From the NCBI GenBank assembly GCA_017311315.1, contig CM029617.1:3080681-3144680 (forward strand): a stretch of DNA of 64,000 nt, given 5' to 3'. The DNA comes from Dendrocalamus latiflorus (taxonomy: Eukaryota > Streptophyta > Magnoliopsida > Poales > Poaceae). A model generated the notes under the pieces. That model did no database searches, had not been told where the DNA came from, and saw nothing but the letters and a program-made list of their open reading frames with translations. Each line of letters starts with the position of its first letter. Position 1 is the stretch's first letter. The position numbers and the translations under genes are program-made. Below are positions 1 through 11,373 of the stretch, piece after piece.

Positions 1-1751
1 TTTTTGAAAACTGGGATCAACATGATCAAGGAGTGTGACTTGCCTTGCTCTTCAACTTGGTTTGAATCTTCGTCGAAGAATTTTCCCGAATCGTCGAAGT
101 CTACACGTGAAAATAACCCACCAAATTTAAATAAATTCAAATTAACTTTAAATATTTGAATTTATGCCATAAATGGATAGAGGGGAATTTTTGATGAATT
201 TAGAAATTTGAATGGGCTAAATCGGAGTTAGGACGAAGAAGAACGGGTTCCGGGAAATTTAAATTCAGAGAAAAAGAAAAAGATTGGTTTCTGGAATTAT
301 TTTTCTAAAGGAAAATGGGTTTATGGCGTCAGCATTGCGTCAGCCCTGGGAATTCCTTTTTCGGCCGAATTATTTTTGTACAGGAAATTAGGGGGGGCTG
401 ACATGCGGGTCCTGGTCTATGGACCAGGTCCACGGACTACGGGCGGGGCTGAAGTGGTGCGGGGGTGGCGTGGCAGCCGATGGGGCGAGGGGAGGTCGGA
501 TGGCACCGACGTGGCGCTGACACGGCGCCACGTCAGCGGCCACACGTGCACGGGGCAACGCCGGCCGGAGGCGCACGGGGCGGCGGCGGCGGCGTTCCGG
601 CGGGCGGCGGCGAGGGGCAAAGAAGGAAGAAGGGGGCGACGGGGAGTGCGGCAGTGGGGGCGGAGATTACCGGGGATGGCCGGAGTTGGCTGGCGGCGAG
701 CGCAGAGCGGCGGTGGGGACGGTGCTCCGGCGGCGGAGAGGACGAAATGAGAGCGGAGGGGGTGGGGCGAAGAAGAGCGGTGCCAGGCAGGGGCTTTTAT
801 AGCGGATGGAGGGACGGTGCCGGCAAGAATTTCTCGCCAGAGATGCGGGGCGGCGGCGGTTACGGGCGACCATGCGGCGTGGGGGAGAGGGGAAGTGGGG
901 CGCGGAGTGGGGAATGGGGGCGGCGCACACGCGGGAGTGGGGAATGGCCGAGGAGAGCGGGGGTGGCGACCGGGTAAGGCGGAGGCGACGGTTACGGGAG
1001 GAGAGAGGAGGGGCGCGGCCGGAGGTAGGAGGAGGGCCCGACAGTTGGGGCCGGGCTGTCGGTGGGAGCGGGAGGGGAGAGGAAACGTGGGCGGCTGGAT
1101 GGAAATCGGAGGGCGAAGGGGAAAGGAAGGGGTGGACGGCCGGATGGGGCGAGCGGGGCGGGGTATGGGCCATCTGGGACGTACGCGTGTTGGGCGAGGA
1201 GGAGGGATAGGCGGGATGCGCGACGGCGACGTGGGTGGATCCGGGCCGTCCACGTGTCGCCCGCGGGCAGGGGGCTGGGTTTTGGGATTTTTAATTTTAC
1301 TTTTTGATTTTCAGAAAACTCCAGAAATTCATTTATTGCTCAGAAAAATATAAAATTACTTCCAAAAATTTCAGGAAAATTCACATAAGCTCTTGGTGAC
1401 TTTTTGGACTTAATAAAAATTCTTCTAACTAATGTTGGCATTTAATTTCGATACTTAAAATACTTTTTATTTTCAAAATAGATTTTAAACTCCAGAAAAA
1501 CCAGGAAACCAAATAAATCCAAATAATTAATTTAAAGTAGATTTTTTATAGAAAATCAAAATATTTCAGTTAATAATAATAATTTTAGGTTTTACACAAA
1601 ATACTTTTTAAATCTAGCTTTTTCAAAAACAGAAATTCAGGGCAAATCCAAATTTAAAATTTAGGCACAAAAATACTTATTTTAATTTAAGTTTTATTTT
1701 AATTAATTTTAATTATTTATTTTTATTTTAGTAAAAACCTGGGCTGTAACA
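1..1751 (-). mobile_element. Partial LTR of an LTR retrotransposon (Ty3/Gypsy-like), minus strand
   Basis: Read on the minus strand, the block begins at 1751 with TGTTACAGCCC, a common start of grass Gypsy LTRs. AT-rich sequence with many TAAAATTAA-type runs follows, then a very GC-rich stretch (about 400-1290). A minus-strand TATAAAA at 795-801 lies in the right place for an LTR promoter. The element continues past base 1, so neither the other LTR end nor coding sequence can be seen. The long overlapping frames at 376-1353 on both strands are proline, arginine and glycine-rich by composition and are not genes. The superfamily is inferred from the terminus and base composition only. Confidence 0.5.
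795..801 (-). promoter_or_regulatory. TATA box of the minus-strand LTR
   Basis: TATAAAA on the minus strand inside GC-rich sequence, followed downstream by C-rich leader-like sequence. This fits the U3/R boundary of an LTR. Confidence 0.4.
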
Positions 1752-2392
1752 TATCCTAAGTTCTCAGGTGCAATTTTAACAAATTACCATTCTAAGTTCA
1801 GAAATTATCATTATTTTAAATTTAAAAGAAATATCAAATTTTACAGTTAGTTACACGCTAAGTTACCATTTACATTTTTACAAATTATCAACCTAAAAAC
1901 TATTTCTCCATTGTTGAGACGTGATGGATTATTTTTTAAGAAGAGAAAAAAGCAGTTCACTTTTCTATATTCATACTTCTTATGTCTAGAATGACGGCGG
2001 CCAGGGATAAATCCGCGATCTCACAAATTAAAGTTCCTACTAAAGTGTACTTATGTGTGTATAAAGGTAGGCAACAAGATTTGAACCTTGGTAGCTATAT
2101 CCTTTTTGCCTCCCTCCCATCACCAAAAACCCCCCCAAATCACTAGCTTTCGAGCCCCTCTTTACTCGCAAACTCTTATACATCCCACACCCCCCTAAAA
2201 AAGCAAATCACTCCAAAAAAACGCACACAAAAACACACCTCAAAACACTTTCGAATCGAGGAAATCATCGGAGGAGATGAAGCCCTAGAAGGGTCTGCAC
2301 CATTTGAGCTAAAAGACCAGAAGAAAAGTTAGTCTCATCCAGGCATTGTTCCCCAAAATTAAAACACGGTGTAATGTATTTGATGTTCAAAA
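1752..2392. other. Intergenic, no gene seen
   Basis: AT-rich sequence with a C-rich stretch around 2110-2260. No credible coding frame, RNA gene or repeat boundary was recognised. Confidence 0.5.
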
Positions 2393-2934
2393 CAATGGTG
2401 GTGATCGGTTCGGCTGAAAAGCTCATGGTTTATGGCTGAAAACACTGTAGCTGGCTGAAAAAAGCACTGTAGCTGACAGAGGCTTATTTAGCATAATTAA
2501 ATTTAAAAAAATTAAAAATATAAAAAATATGTTAGCCCATTACGTATAATACAAACAAATACGGGAAAAAAAGAACCGGCAAAAAAGCTCAACAAAAAGC
2601 CAAAAGTTCAGAAAAAGACGAAACTTATGAATAGTGAAAAATAAGCCAGAAGCCGAAGCATCGTGTGACCTTTTTTTACTTTGATACTCCGTCATTGCAA
2701 AGTGAGTCCGTTAGAAAAAATAACCCTACCTATCATGTGTGTGCCCCATGGACTTGCTGTGTCTCACGAAAATCATGTGCGGCCGTGCTCATCACTATCG
2801 CTAGTTGTGTTGCGTCAATATTGTGCGGTGGAGAAGTGACGCACGCTAGCGCTGTAACCAGCTACAGTGTTCTTTTCAGCCAGCTACAGTGTTTTCAGCC
2901 ATGAGCTTTTAAGCCTAACTGATCACCACCCTGG
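2393..2934. mobile_element. Fold-back MITE with long terminal inverted repeats
   Basis: The left end (GGTGGTGATC at 2397, then GGCTGAAAAGCTCATGG and two GCTGAAAACACTGTAGCTG-like units) is repeated inverted at the right end, finishing GATCACCACC at 2930. The inverted repeats are about 75 bp with a few mismatches. The interior is AT-rich and has no transposase. No clear target duplication flanks it, so superfamily assignment (perhaps hAT) stays open. A piece related to its interior lies inverted at about 16918-17100. Confidence 0.7.
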
Positions 2935-3099
2935 ATTTAGCGTATTTTGTTATATTGCAAAATTCTTCTTTTCCAAACAAGACGTAATTATCACGGTATG
3001 TGAGGCGAGTTACCTTTAGGCAAGTAGTTGGAAAAACACCCTTGGTGTGGAGTATTTAATTTTATAGGCATCGATTGCTAATCAATAGTCATGAGCAAT

Positions 3100-3412
3100 T
3101 GATTTAGGGGCGTTCGTATTAGTTTTGCTATTAGTTTTTGGCTGTAGGTTATGATTTTGGCTAAAAATAAATAGTAGTGATTGAAAGAAGTGACTTTTAG
3201 AAGAAGATGGCGAGCGGTGTAAAAAAGTGAGGAAGAGATACATGTGCATGACGGAGAGAGACAAGTGGGATGTGTGCTGCACTCGTGACCTTTGCCTTAT
3301 CTCCGGAGTGAGACGGTAGTAAGAGGAGTGAAAAATTACTTTGAAAAACTTAATATTTATATTAATATTTGATTTTTTTAATAGAAGATAGAAATAGAGC
3401 CTAATACAAAAG
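3100..3412 (+). mobile_element. MITE, family A copy 1
   Basis: The segment runs from GGGGCGTTCGTATTAG to AATAGAGCCTAA. It contains the phrases GGCTAAAAATAAATAGTAGTGATTG and CCTTATCTCCGGAGTGAGACGG. A diverged inverted copy lies at about 6188-6473, and a partial copy with the GAGACGGTAG phrase at about 57557-57722. It has no coding capacity. The ends next to TTA or TAA suggest a PIF/Harbinger (Tourist) type. Confidence 0.5.
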
Positions 3413-6187
3413 AGATCTTAGGATGCGCGTAAGGCCATGATCACTATCCGTGGCAAAGAAATTGACATGAGCCTACATATGTACTATTTTAAATTTGATC
3501 CACACCTGAACACAAGTCTTTTTTTTAATTCAAGTTGATGCATCTACGGCTACGAATACGATGCCTCACAATTCTAATTTTTCACACCTCGCAACTGTAT
3601 CGACATTATTTTCGGTAGCTACATGACTGTGATCGATAACTCCCAATCGAAATGATATCGGGCACGGTAACGACAAAAACGAACTAAGCTCCAAGATAAG
3701 AGTATTTTCAATTTTCAACCACATAGCCAAGTGCAGTAAGTACTGCATGCTAGCGCTCCATATCTGGCTTGATTTCCGAGCAAGCAATCGTATATTTGTA
3801 TCTGCTTGTTTTCTGCTCCTCCATGTGAACAAATTACATCCGATATATTATATATACATGCAAGATGCATGGCAGCATGAGCAATGCCAAGATGCGCCGT
3901 GCCTTTCCTCATCCTTGTAACACCCCCCGCGAGTAGCTAATCAAGTGCTGTTGGACTTGTGCTCCTATGCGACGAAAGTTTCGATCTTTTTCCACGTGAA
4001 GAGAATACTTCCCAGCAGAGTGTGGATATGGCTTCCGAGAGCTGTCCATACCAGCAAAGGCCGCCTGGCTCAACTTGTATGTTCATTCATTCTGACCACG
4101 TGGATGGATTCTCTTCGATTGTGGTTTTAGTTTTTAGTTTATAATTTTAAATTCTATCTATTAGTGAGAGACAATACATAGAGAAAATAGTCGTATGTGA
4201 TTCTGGTCGGTATAGCTGAACTTGATATATTATCTACTATAATTTACATGTAGACTTCGTTTTAAAGACGTATAATTTAAAAGTTAGTTGCCTTAACTCC
4301 ACTTGGGCCGCGCTGTCGGCAAGGCAACCCCGCCCGAGGCGGGCCGCGCGCACCCGCCGCCGCAGCCAAGACCACCGCTCCCTCAGCCCACTACCGTCCT
4401 CTGGGCCGCACCGCACCTGGCCTCAGCCCACCACAGCGCGGCCTGCATAACATCAAGTCTACTAGCTTCGCTGTACCCCTCCCCTGCCCGACACCTCCAT
4501 TTACCAGATACCAAACACCGTCGCCCGTGCCCGAAAGAACACCACTGCAACTGCGAGTGCGAGACGAATCACGAACGAAACGCAACCATGACACCATGAA
4601 GACGATCTTTTTGGGACAGAAAAGTGAGAGCGACAGGGGCGAAGCAGGCGGTCGACGTGATATGTGGGCGGTGGTGGCCTGTACGTGCAGCCAGCGATGG
4701 CGCAGAGGGCGCACAGGAGGCGGAGAGGGACGGCTCAGGTGGCGGCACAGCCTTCAGCACGGCGCGCGCTTCTTTTCTAGAGGCGCTCTCGAGCTCAGCC
4801 GGCACGGAGCCACTGTCGCGCTGGGAACCAAACATGGCCAAACAGTGCCGCGACGCGACGCGCTCCTGTGCGTGCAGCCCAATAATTTTGCCAGCGACGT
4901 GCATGCAAGCTAAGACGTGATGGACGCCCGCAGCTAGCAGCAGCGCCTTTTTCCCAACCAACGCTATAGAAACTGTGGAGCGTGCATGCCTTTGTAGGGC
5001 AGTGTTTTACTAGCTCGCTCGGCGGTCGGCCGGTCACCACCAAGGTTACTAGGTTCATGATATGAGATAAGATCATTTTTTATCTAACGGAATTAGATCG
5101 TAGAATCATCATTCCATCAAAATATTAAAATGTATATCAAATTTTATAACAAGATGTAAACAACAATAGATAATATTAAATTTTATATGCTAATATAGTT
5201 TATTATCAGGATCACAATTTCATTGTGATACTATCTGATCCAAATGATTCTACGAGTAGGGTCGTGATCCCACTACCTGATTCCGATGCATATTGCAATT
5301 CGTATTATTTACCTTTGGTAAAATTGTAGGATCGTATAATACTACGATACGGGTCACGATATTGACAACCTAGATTACCGCTGGGAAATGAGGGAGGTTC
5401 GATCGATTGACCGAGCCCGATCATGAAGCTTGGACTACACCGTCCTTGCCCGGTCCGAGATTTCTCGCTCAGACGGCTAGCTTAGAGCGCAGAACAGTTC
5501 ACAAAATTGACTACAGTGGCGAACCCATTGTATGAAGTACCACGCAATGTGATAGTGTTTGAGGCCTTCAGATGCATGTGAAGGCGGCATTCAGAATCGC
5601 TTGGGCGATGATATATTGTATAGATTTTGTTGGTATTTGATCTCTTGATGTAAACCAGCTACCCAAAGTAGGATCAAACGGCTCACGGCATAGCAGTGAG
5701 TGTTCTCGGAAAAAAAAAAGGGTATGGCTAGCGGTGATCTACACTATAGACTACAGTAGCTGATAGCATGCCCACAACACTATGCAGGGTCTCCCTCAAT
5801 CCAAGATGGAGGCGAGCTGCATCCCAGCATATTCCCACGACCATCCCATGCTTGCTTAACGTACTAGTAGTACCGGAGGCTAATTAGGCGCCAGTACTTG
5901 CCAGTAAATTAATGGATGCCGCCAAAAAGGAGCAGTAATGCAATGCAAACACCGATATTGATTCGCTTGGCACCGACGCACGTACTGGGCCGTACGCGTA
6001 CGCGGCCAGAGATCCCCGACCATTTACTGTCCAAGATCCCCTCCAGCCCGTACGACACGGATCTTAATAAAACACATGGATCCATCATCTACTTCCCCAC
6101 ACTCCCCTGAGGCAGGAGGCCATGCGCGCGGCACAAGCACCTAGCGCGCGTTACTCCACTCCACCTGTCTGGATTGGTTTCTGTGTC
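3413..6187. other. Intergenic, no gene supported
   Basis: Mixed composition. 4300-4980 is GC-rich and has overlapping frames on both strands with no recognisable domain. 5040-5375 is AT-rich with repeated GTAGAATCAT and CGTATAATACTACGATAC motifs, suggestive of a decayed small transposon. Between 3945 and 4144 two short frames overlap without recognisable similarity. I see no supported gene. Confidence 0.4.
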
Positions 6188-6473
6188 TGCGTTTTACTGA
6201 CAGAAGCTGAAAGTTAATATGAATATTTAATTTTTTAAAATAGTTTCTTTATTTATCTCACTCTAATAATAAAACAGAGGTCAGAGGTGTATTATGTATC
6301 TCACCCTTTCGCTCCCGTCATATGCACACATATCTTTATCACTTTTTTCACTGCTCGTCCACTCATTCTAAAAACTACTTTTTTTCAATCATTGCTATTT
6401 ATTTTCAGCTAAAAATTCATAAGCCACAAGTAAAAAACCATTAGTAAAAATTAACAAGAACAGCCCCTTAACT
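6188..6473 (-). mobile_element. MITE, family A copy 2 (inverted)
   Basis: The reverse complement begins GGGGCTGTTCTTG and follows family A copy 1 (3100-3412) through the phrases AAAATAAATAGCAATGATTG and TTATTAGAGTGAGATAAATA, with many substitutions. No coding sequence. The left boundary is approximate. Confidence 0.5.
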
Positions 6474-6979
6474 ATCTCCCCATGATTTACCGCACACACC
6501 CGATACGTGTCATCACGCGGCAGCAAATGCCCTCGACCGTGCCACGTACGTACGGAATAATGCACGTACGCATAGGGAGACGCACGGTTGTTTCGTCCGT
6601 CAGATCGAATGGATCAACCGGGCACAGCCATCGCCCGCACCAACCAACCACGCCACGCGTCCGTCCTGCCAGCCCGACCCAGATCCGCTAACGCGCCCGT
6701 GCGCCGACGGACGCCAAGTACCGCCGTACACGCGCCCGCGACACGGACGGACGGACGGGGCGTGGGCCGCGCGCGGGGTGGCGACTGGGCGAGGTGGAGC
6801 CCGGCGCCAGCTAGCCCCGTAGCTGGCCGTGGCAGGGACGGTCGCTCGCTCGCTCGCTCGCTGCGTTGAATCACTGCAGGGCGTTGGATGGCAACACTCC
6901 TCCTCCCTCCCTGTGCGCGCGGGGTCCCTCCCTCCTATCCTAGCTTGTCCTTTCATTTGTTGCGACGCTGCGTTGTTGC
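6474..6979. other. GC-rich, CpG-rich flank interrupted by a Copia insertion
   Basis: CG-rich sequence with many CGTACG motifs and a short GCTC repeat at about 6842-6862. It continues beyond the Copia element at 14393, so it is the pre-insertion locus. The overlapping frames on both strands show no domain and look compositional. It could be a promoter or 5' region of a former gene, but that is unsupported. Confidence 0.35.
6975..6979. repeat. 5-bp target-site duplication, left copy
   Basis: GTTGC just before the left LTR, repeated at 14393-14397 just after the right LTR. An exact 5-bp duplication is the hallmark of LTR retrotransposon integration. Confidence 0.9.
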
Positions 6980-7223
6980 TGTTGAGAAACCGTCGCTGGC
7001 GACCAGTCCGAACGATTCCTCTGCTTAGAACAAGAACAAATCAATCACAGAATCACAGAGAGAATAGATTGAACACACAGAGAGATAGAAAGAACTCCCG
7101 GTCTTTCTTTATTGCTTTTCTTTCATGCGTACATAATGAGGGGGGTATGGCTCTCTATTTATAGTCTACGGTGGAGTGCCCAATTAGATCAGGACTCTTG
7201 GATAGAGTCCAAGTTTCCTAACA
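6980..7223 (-). repeat. 3' LTR of the Copia element
   Basis: 244 bp, TGTTGAGAAACC to TTTCCTAACA as written on the plus strand. It carries an extra 8-bp AATCACAG relative to the partner LTR at 14157-14392 and one base change. A minus-strand TATAAATA lies at 7156-7163. Confidence 0.93.
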
Positions 7224-7234
7224 CTCCCCCTTGG
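7224..7234 (-). promoter_or_regulatory. Polypurine tract
   Basis: On the minus strand, CCAAGGGGGAG directly precedes the 3' LTR. This is the expected position and composition for the plus-strand DNA primer of an LTR retrotransposon. Confidence 0.75.
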
Positions 7235-7468
7235 GCACTCACCTAACATGTTCATGCCTCATCAAAACTCCATAAAACCCAGTGGGAAAAATTTGGAGAA
7301 AGAGTACATGATACATGTGATGCTGTGATGCACGAATTGCCTCATTAAAAACCTTGGTCGAGAAACTTCATGGAAAACTCGTCAAGGGAAAAAGAGTACA
7401 ATTCACCCAAATTCATTTAGTCTGCAGGACTTTATTTTTGGGTACTTAATCTTCATGATCAAGATTTA

Positions 7469-9387
7469 TTAGCGGGCTTGTGAGAATTCTCCCCCTGAAT
7501 TCTGCACTTCTCTAAGTCTCATCATTCCAATTCCACGCACGCACCTTTCAAAGCTAGATGCGGGGAGTGACTTAGTGAATAAATCTGCGAGATTTTCACA
7601 TGACTTAGTATGCAGTACTTTAATCTCGTCCATCGTTTGCAATTCATGTGCATAGAAGAACTTGGGGTTGATATGCTTACATAGCCCGTCTGCACTAGTG
7701 CAACGCAAGCTGCATTATCTTCATGGATAATTAGGGGGGTTTGCACAAAGTTCATTCCACATGACTGCTGGATGTGGTGATCCGTTCAGCGGAACCAAGC
7801 GCACTCTTATGCGACTTCATACAGTGCTATAATTTCTGAGTGGTTCGTCGAAGTAGCTACCAGGCTTTGCTTAGACGATTTCCATGAAATTACAGTTCCA
7901 CCACACAGGAATACATAGCCTGTTTGTGACTTAGTGGTATGCGGGTCTGACAAATACCCAGCATCTGCATAGCCAATCAAGTTCAGATCTTGATTCTTTC
8001 TGTAAAACAATCCGAGGTCCTTGCTACCTTGGAGGTATCGGAAAATGTCCTTTATGCCCTGCCAATGCCTGTTGGTGGGCTCTGCACTGTACCTTGCTAA
8101 CAGGTTCACGGCAAATGCAATGTCCGGTCTAATGCAGTTTGCTAAATACATGAGCGCTCCTACTGCACTCAAGTATGGGAATTCCGGTCCCAGGACTTCC
8201 TCCCCTTCTTCCCTTGGTCGGAAAGGATCTTTTTCTTGCTGTAAAGACCTACCGATCATCGGTACTTTCGAGGGAAATGCCTTCTCAAAGTCAAACCTTT
8301 CAAGCACCTTCTTGGTGTAGGTCGACTGATGTACCAAGACTCCTTCAGGAATATGCTCAAGCTGCAGGCCTAAGCAAAACTTGGTCTTGCCCAAATCTTT
8401 CATTTCAAATTCTGACTCCAAGTAGGAGCTTGCTTCTTTTATGTCTTCGGCTGTCCCGATGATATTCAGATCATCTACATACACAGAGATTATACAGAAT
8501 CCATTCTGGGATCGCCGTATAAATACATAAGGACAGTCTTCATTGTTCGTGTAGCCTTTCTTGCAGAGAAAGTCGCTCAAGCGATTATACCACATTCTTC
8601 CAGATTGTTTCAGTCCATACAGTGACTTTCTGAGTTTCACACTGTACAGATTTCTATTTGCTCTGTTTTGGTTCAGGAGAGATATTCCTTCAGGGACTCT
8701 CATATAAATCACCGAATCCAAGTTACCGTAAAGGTATGCAGTCACAACATCCATCAATTTCATTTCCAAATTCAAGTTCACTGCCATTGAGATCAAATAT
8801 CTAAAGGTAATTCCACTCATGACTGGGGAGTAGGTTTCTTCATAATCAATTCCAGGACGTTGAGTGAAACCTTGGGCTACCAGCCTTGCTTTGTATCTCA
8901 CTACTTCATTTCTTTCATTTCTCTTTCGAACAAATACCCACTTGTGCCCAACGGGGTGTATGTGGGGAGGTGTGCGGCATACGGGCCCAAACACCTCTCT
9001 TTTATTCAGAGATAGCAATTCAGTTGCTATTGCCTTCTTCCAATCTTCCCAATCTGATCTTTTCTTACATTCAGCGAGCGATGCAGGCTCGGGATCAAGA
9101 TCGATGATGGTGGCAATTTTCTTTGCGAAGTAGATATCGATATTAGCTGTTGTCCTATTCAGGGACTCTCCCGTGTGCACATAATTTATAGCTATTTCTT
9201 CATGAGTTGCTTCTTCTGGAGCGATTGCTTCTGCTAGAGCTTTACCTTGCACATCGCTTCTTTCAATTGCGGTGGCAAGTCCCTTTAGTTTTTCGGCTCC
9301 GATGTGTGCGCACACATCCATGCCGATGGGGATATTCAGATCCGGTATGCCCTTTTCTGAAGGTGTCATACTTGTGCCAGGTCTCAA
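7469..9387 (-). pseudogene. Copia reverse transcriptase and RNase H (broken C-terminal pol)
   Basis: The 526-residue open part (7807-9387) starts in the integrase-RT linker. It covers the RVT_2 reverse transcriptase: KWVFVRKRNE, ARLVAQGFTQ, DVVTAYLYG, SLYGLKQSGRMWYNRL and the catalytic YVDDLN. It then enters RNase H with YADAGYLSD, SQTGYVFL and SWKSSKQSLVATS. The frame stops at TAA 7807-7809. Reading through, the same frame gives ECAWFR, a second stop (TGA, 7786-7788), then HEDNAACVA. A frameshift near 7680 moves the end (KHINPKFFYAHELQ, ENLADLFTKSLP) into another frame, ending at 7469. The reverse transcriptase core looks intact and the RNase H is disrupted. The product would act in cytoplasmic virus-like particles. 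Confidence 0.9.
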
Positions 9388-9805
9388 CTGGCTCCCCTTC
9401 TCATTCTAGGGGACTTCAGTGATCAGCTGTGATAAATCCATTTTATCCTTTTTCGCCAGGCGTCCCCGGTTACTAAGGATTCGAGGAACCGGAGTTCTCG
9501 TCCTCTTTTTTATTTTTCGAGGCCTCTGGACGAGATTAGGGATACCTTCTGTTTCTTTGGTATTTCAACCCTCTCCGGTGCAGTGCGTACAGGCACATGC
9601 GACTTAGTCACGCTCTTCAAATCACTAAAGTGATCAGGCAGCTGATTTGCCAATGCTCGCAAATCAATTGTCTTCTGGACTTCTCTTGTCTTCTGGACTT
9701 CTATTGTCTTCTGGACTTCTCTAGTGCGCGGGTCATCTGCATAGATTCCCCAGGCTTGCCACGTAATTTCCCGACATTCTTCATCAAGGGGTTGATTTCC
9801 TCCCC
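9388..9805 (-). pseudogene. Integrase-to-RT linker of Copia pol with a tandem hexapeptide repeat
   Basis: Minus-strand sequence linking integrase to reverse transcriptase. It includes three in-frame 18-bp units at about 9668-9721 that encode EVQKT plus a variable residue. The rest is lysine and arginine-rich. The linker is no longer one open frame: a stop lies close upstream of the ORF that starts at 9387. Confidence 0.55.
9668..9721 (-). repeat. Three tandem 18-bp units
   Basis: TTGTCTTCTGGACTTCT followed by C or A, three times in direct tandem. On the minus strand each unit encodes EVQKT plus I or R. Confidence 0.9.
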
Positions 9806-10900
9806 CTAATGTTGGGAAATTTTCGGTGGTACCCCTTGCGCTAGTTGCATAGGTGAATGGATGTTGTAGGCCGAAGGTCTAAGGTTGATGAGATTCGCTG
9901 CATGTAGGACTGCGGGTCCCCGACATGTAGCTGGCAAATTACAATTATGCAAGAGGGGTCGGGCAATAAATTTAATTCTCTTAATTAAAGCCTCTGCCAA
10001 ACCATTCTGGGTATGTACATGCGGTACCGAATGCTCAATTGCAATTTCCCATCGCCATGCAATAATCATCAAATGCCTTCGAAATAAATTCTCCGGCGTT
10101 GTCCATTCTGGTGGACTTGATCAGAAACACATTTCTAATACAAATGATCTGCGAGATCAATTTTGCAAAGGCGTGGTTTCTTGTGGACAACAAACCCACA
10201 TATGACCACTTCGAAGAAGCGTCAATGAGCATCATAAAATACTTAAATGGCCCTGAGATGGGCTAAGTAGGACCGCAAATGTTCCCCTGGATGCGTTCCA
10301 GGTATGCAGGGACTTCATCCTTCACTTTCTGAGTGGAGGGTCTAGTAATTAGTTTCCCGGTGGCACATGCTGGGCACACAAAATCTTCATGATTCGGGAA
10401 ATTTTTCACATTAATATTATGCCCATGCGAGTTATTTATTATGTTTCTCATCATCCTAAGACCTGGGTGGCCTAATCTGTCATGCCAGAGACAGAATAGT
10501 TCAGAGCTTCTAAATACCGTCTTCAGGACAGTGTACGCTTCAGGCGCCTTAATGTTGGTATAATATAGCCCAGGAAGATTTTCTAATACCCTTTTCAATT
10601 CGCTTCGCGCTTCGTAATGAGTAGGTATTCCTTACCGTACTCTTCTTCAGTCTCAACGCGGAAACCATTTGCGCGGATATTCTTAAAACTTAGGAGAGTT
10701 CTAGTCGATTCTGGGTACAATAAGACTTTTTCAATGACCAAAGTTATGCCCATTATGGCTCTTCCGGAACCAATTATACATGCATCGCTTCCGGCGATTG
10801 TCGTAAGGCTGCCAGTGTTCTTACGAATCGACTTGAAACTTCTTAGTCTCTCTTAAGATGGAATGCATTGTGCCGCTGCTGGCTAAGCACACTTCCTTTA
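9806..10900 (-). pseudogene. Copia protease remnant and integrase
   Basis: From 5' to 3' on the minus strand: a protease remnant (about 10845-10900) reads CLASSGTMHSIL where Copia proteases have a D-S-G/A-T-x-H motif, so the catalytic Asp is replaced by Ser. After a frameshift comes GSGRA...LLYPESTRTLLSF. The GAG-pre-integrase domain (10265-10598) has WHDRLGHPG and the zinc-binding CPAC. The integrase core follows in the same frame after a single TAG at 10263-10265 (in GPT-stop-PISGPF, probably from a CAG codon). It shows LIDASSKW and RMDNAGEF with two acidic residues. A frameshift near 10040-10070 separates GLAEALIKRI, which holds the third acidic residue. It would integrate element cDNA in the nucleus if functional. 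Confidence 0.88.
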
Positions 10901-11373
10901 TAGGGCGCTACACTTGTTCTAATATAGGGTATTTTATTAACATGCATGAGAATACAATCAACACATAGATAAAATACTCCAATATCAGAACATATCATGC
11001 CATCATAAACTGAATAAATGAATGAATTCATCAAATATCATCCAACCATCACGAGAAAATAACAATTCTTAAGTACCATCCATGCAAATTCTAACATATT
11101 CTTCCACACAAAATAAATGACAATTAAGTCTAAATGCATTCTGTGCACTAGACAATTTTCTCGGGGTGTCATTCTCTTCAAGAGAAATCATGGCGTTGAC
11201 TGCTTCTAGGTCGAGAGAGGGTGCTGCTCCTGGAGGGTCTCAACCTCCATCAGTGCGGGCAGCTGCTCGGAACTCTCCCCCTCAACTGATGCAAATTGGG
11301 CTTCATGCTGCCCTTTGCCAACCCGTTTTGGCTTACTAGCATTATTCTCATGTGGAGCGTCTGATTTGCCTTT
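10901..11373 (-). pseudogene. Gag-pol junction of the Copia element, decayed
   Basis: 10910-11160 is AT-rich with no clear coding. 11160-11300 on the minus strand reads acidic segments such as LMEVETLQEQHPLST, possibly the gag C-terminus. No intact CCHC zinc knuckle was found. Confidence 0.4.

Noticed and set aside
417..1253. 278-codon minus-strand frame rich in Pro and Arg
   Set aside because: It overlaps equally long frames on the other strand, has no domain, and lies across the LTR TATA box. GC-rich composition explains it.
3959..4144. Frame beginning LLCDESFDLF, reminiscent of a D-type cyclin N-terminus
   Set aside because: The resemblance is limited to a few residues, there is no cyclin box, and another frame overlaps.
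5397..5415. GGTTCGATC as a tRNA B-box
   Set aside because: No A-box or cloverleaf can be built upstream.
8021..9422. Plus-strand frames over the pol region
   Set aside because: These are antisense shadows of the minus-strand reverse transcriptase, which has clear conserved motifs.
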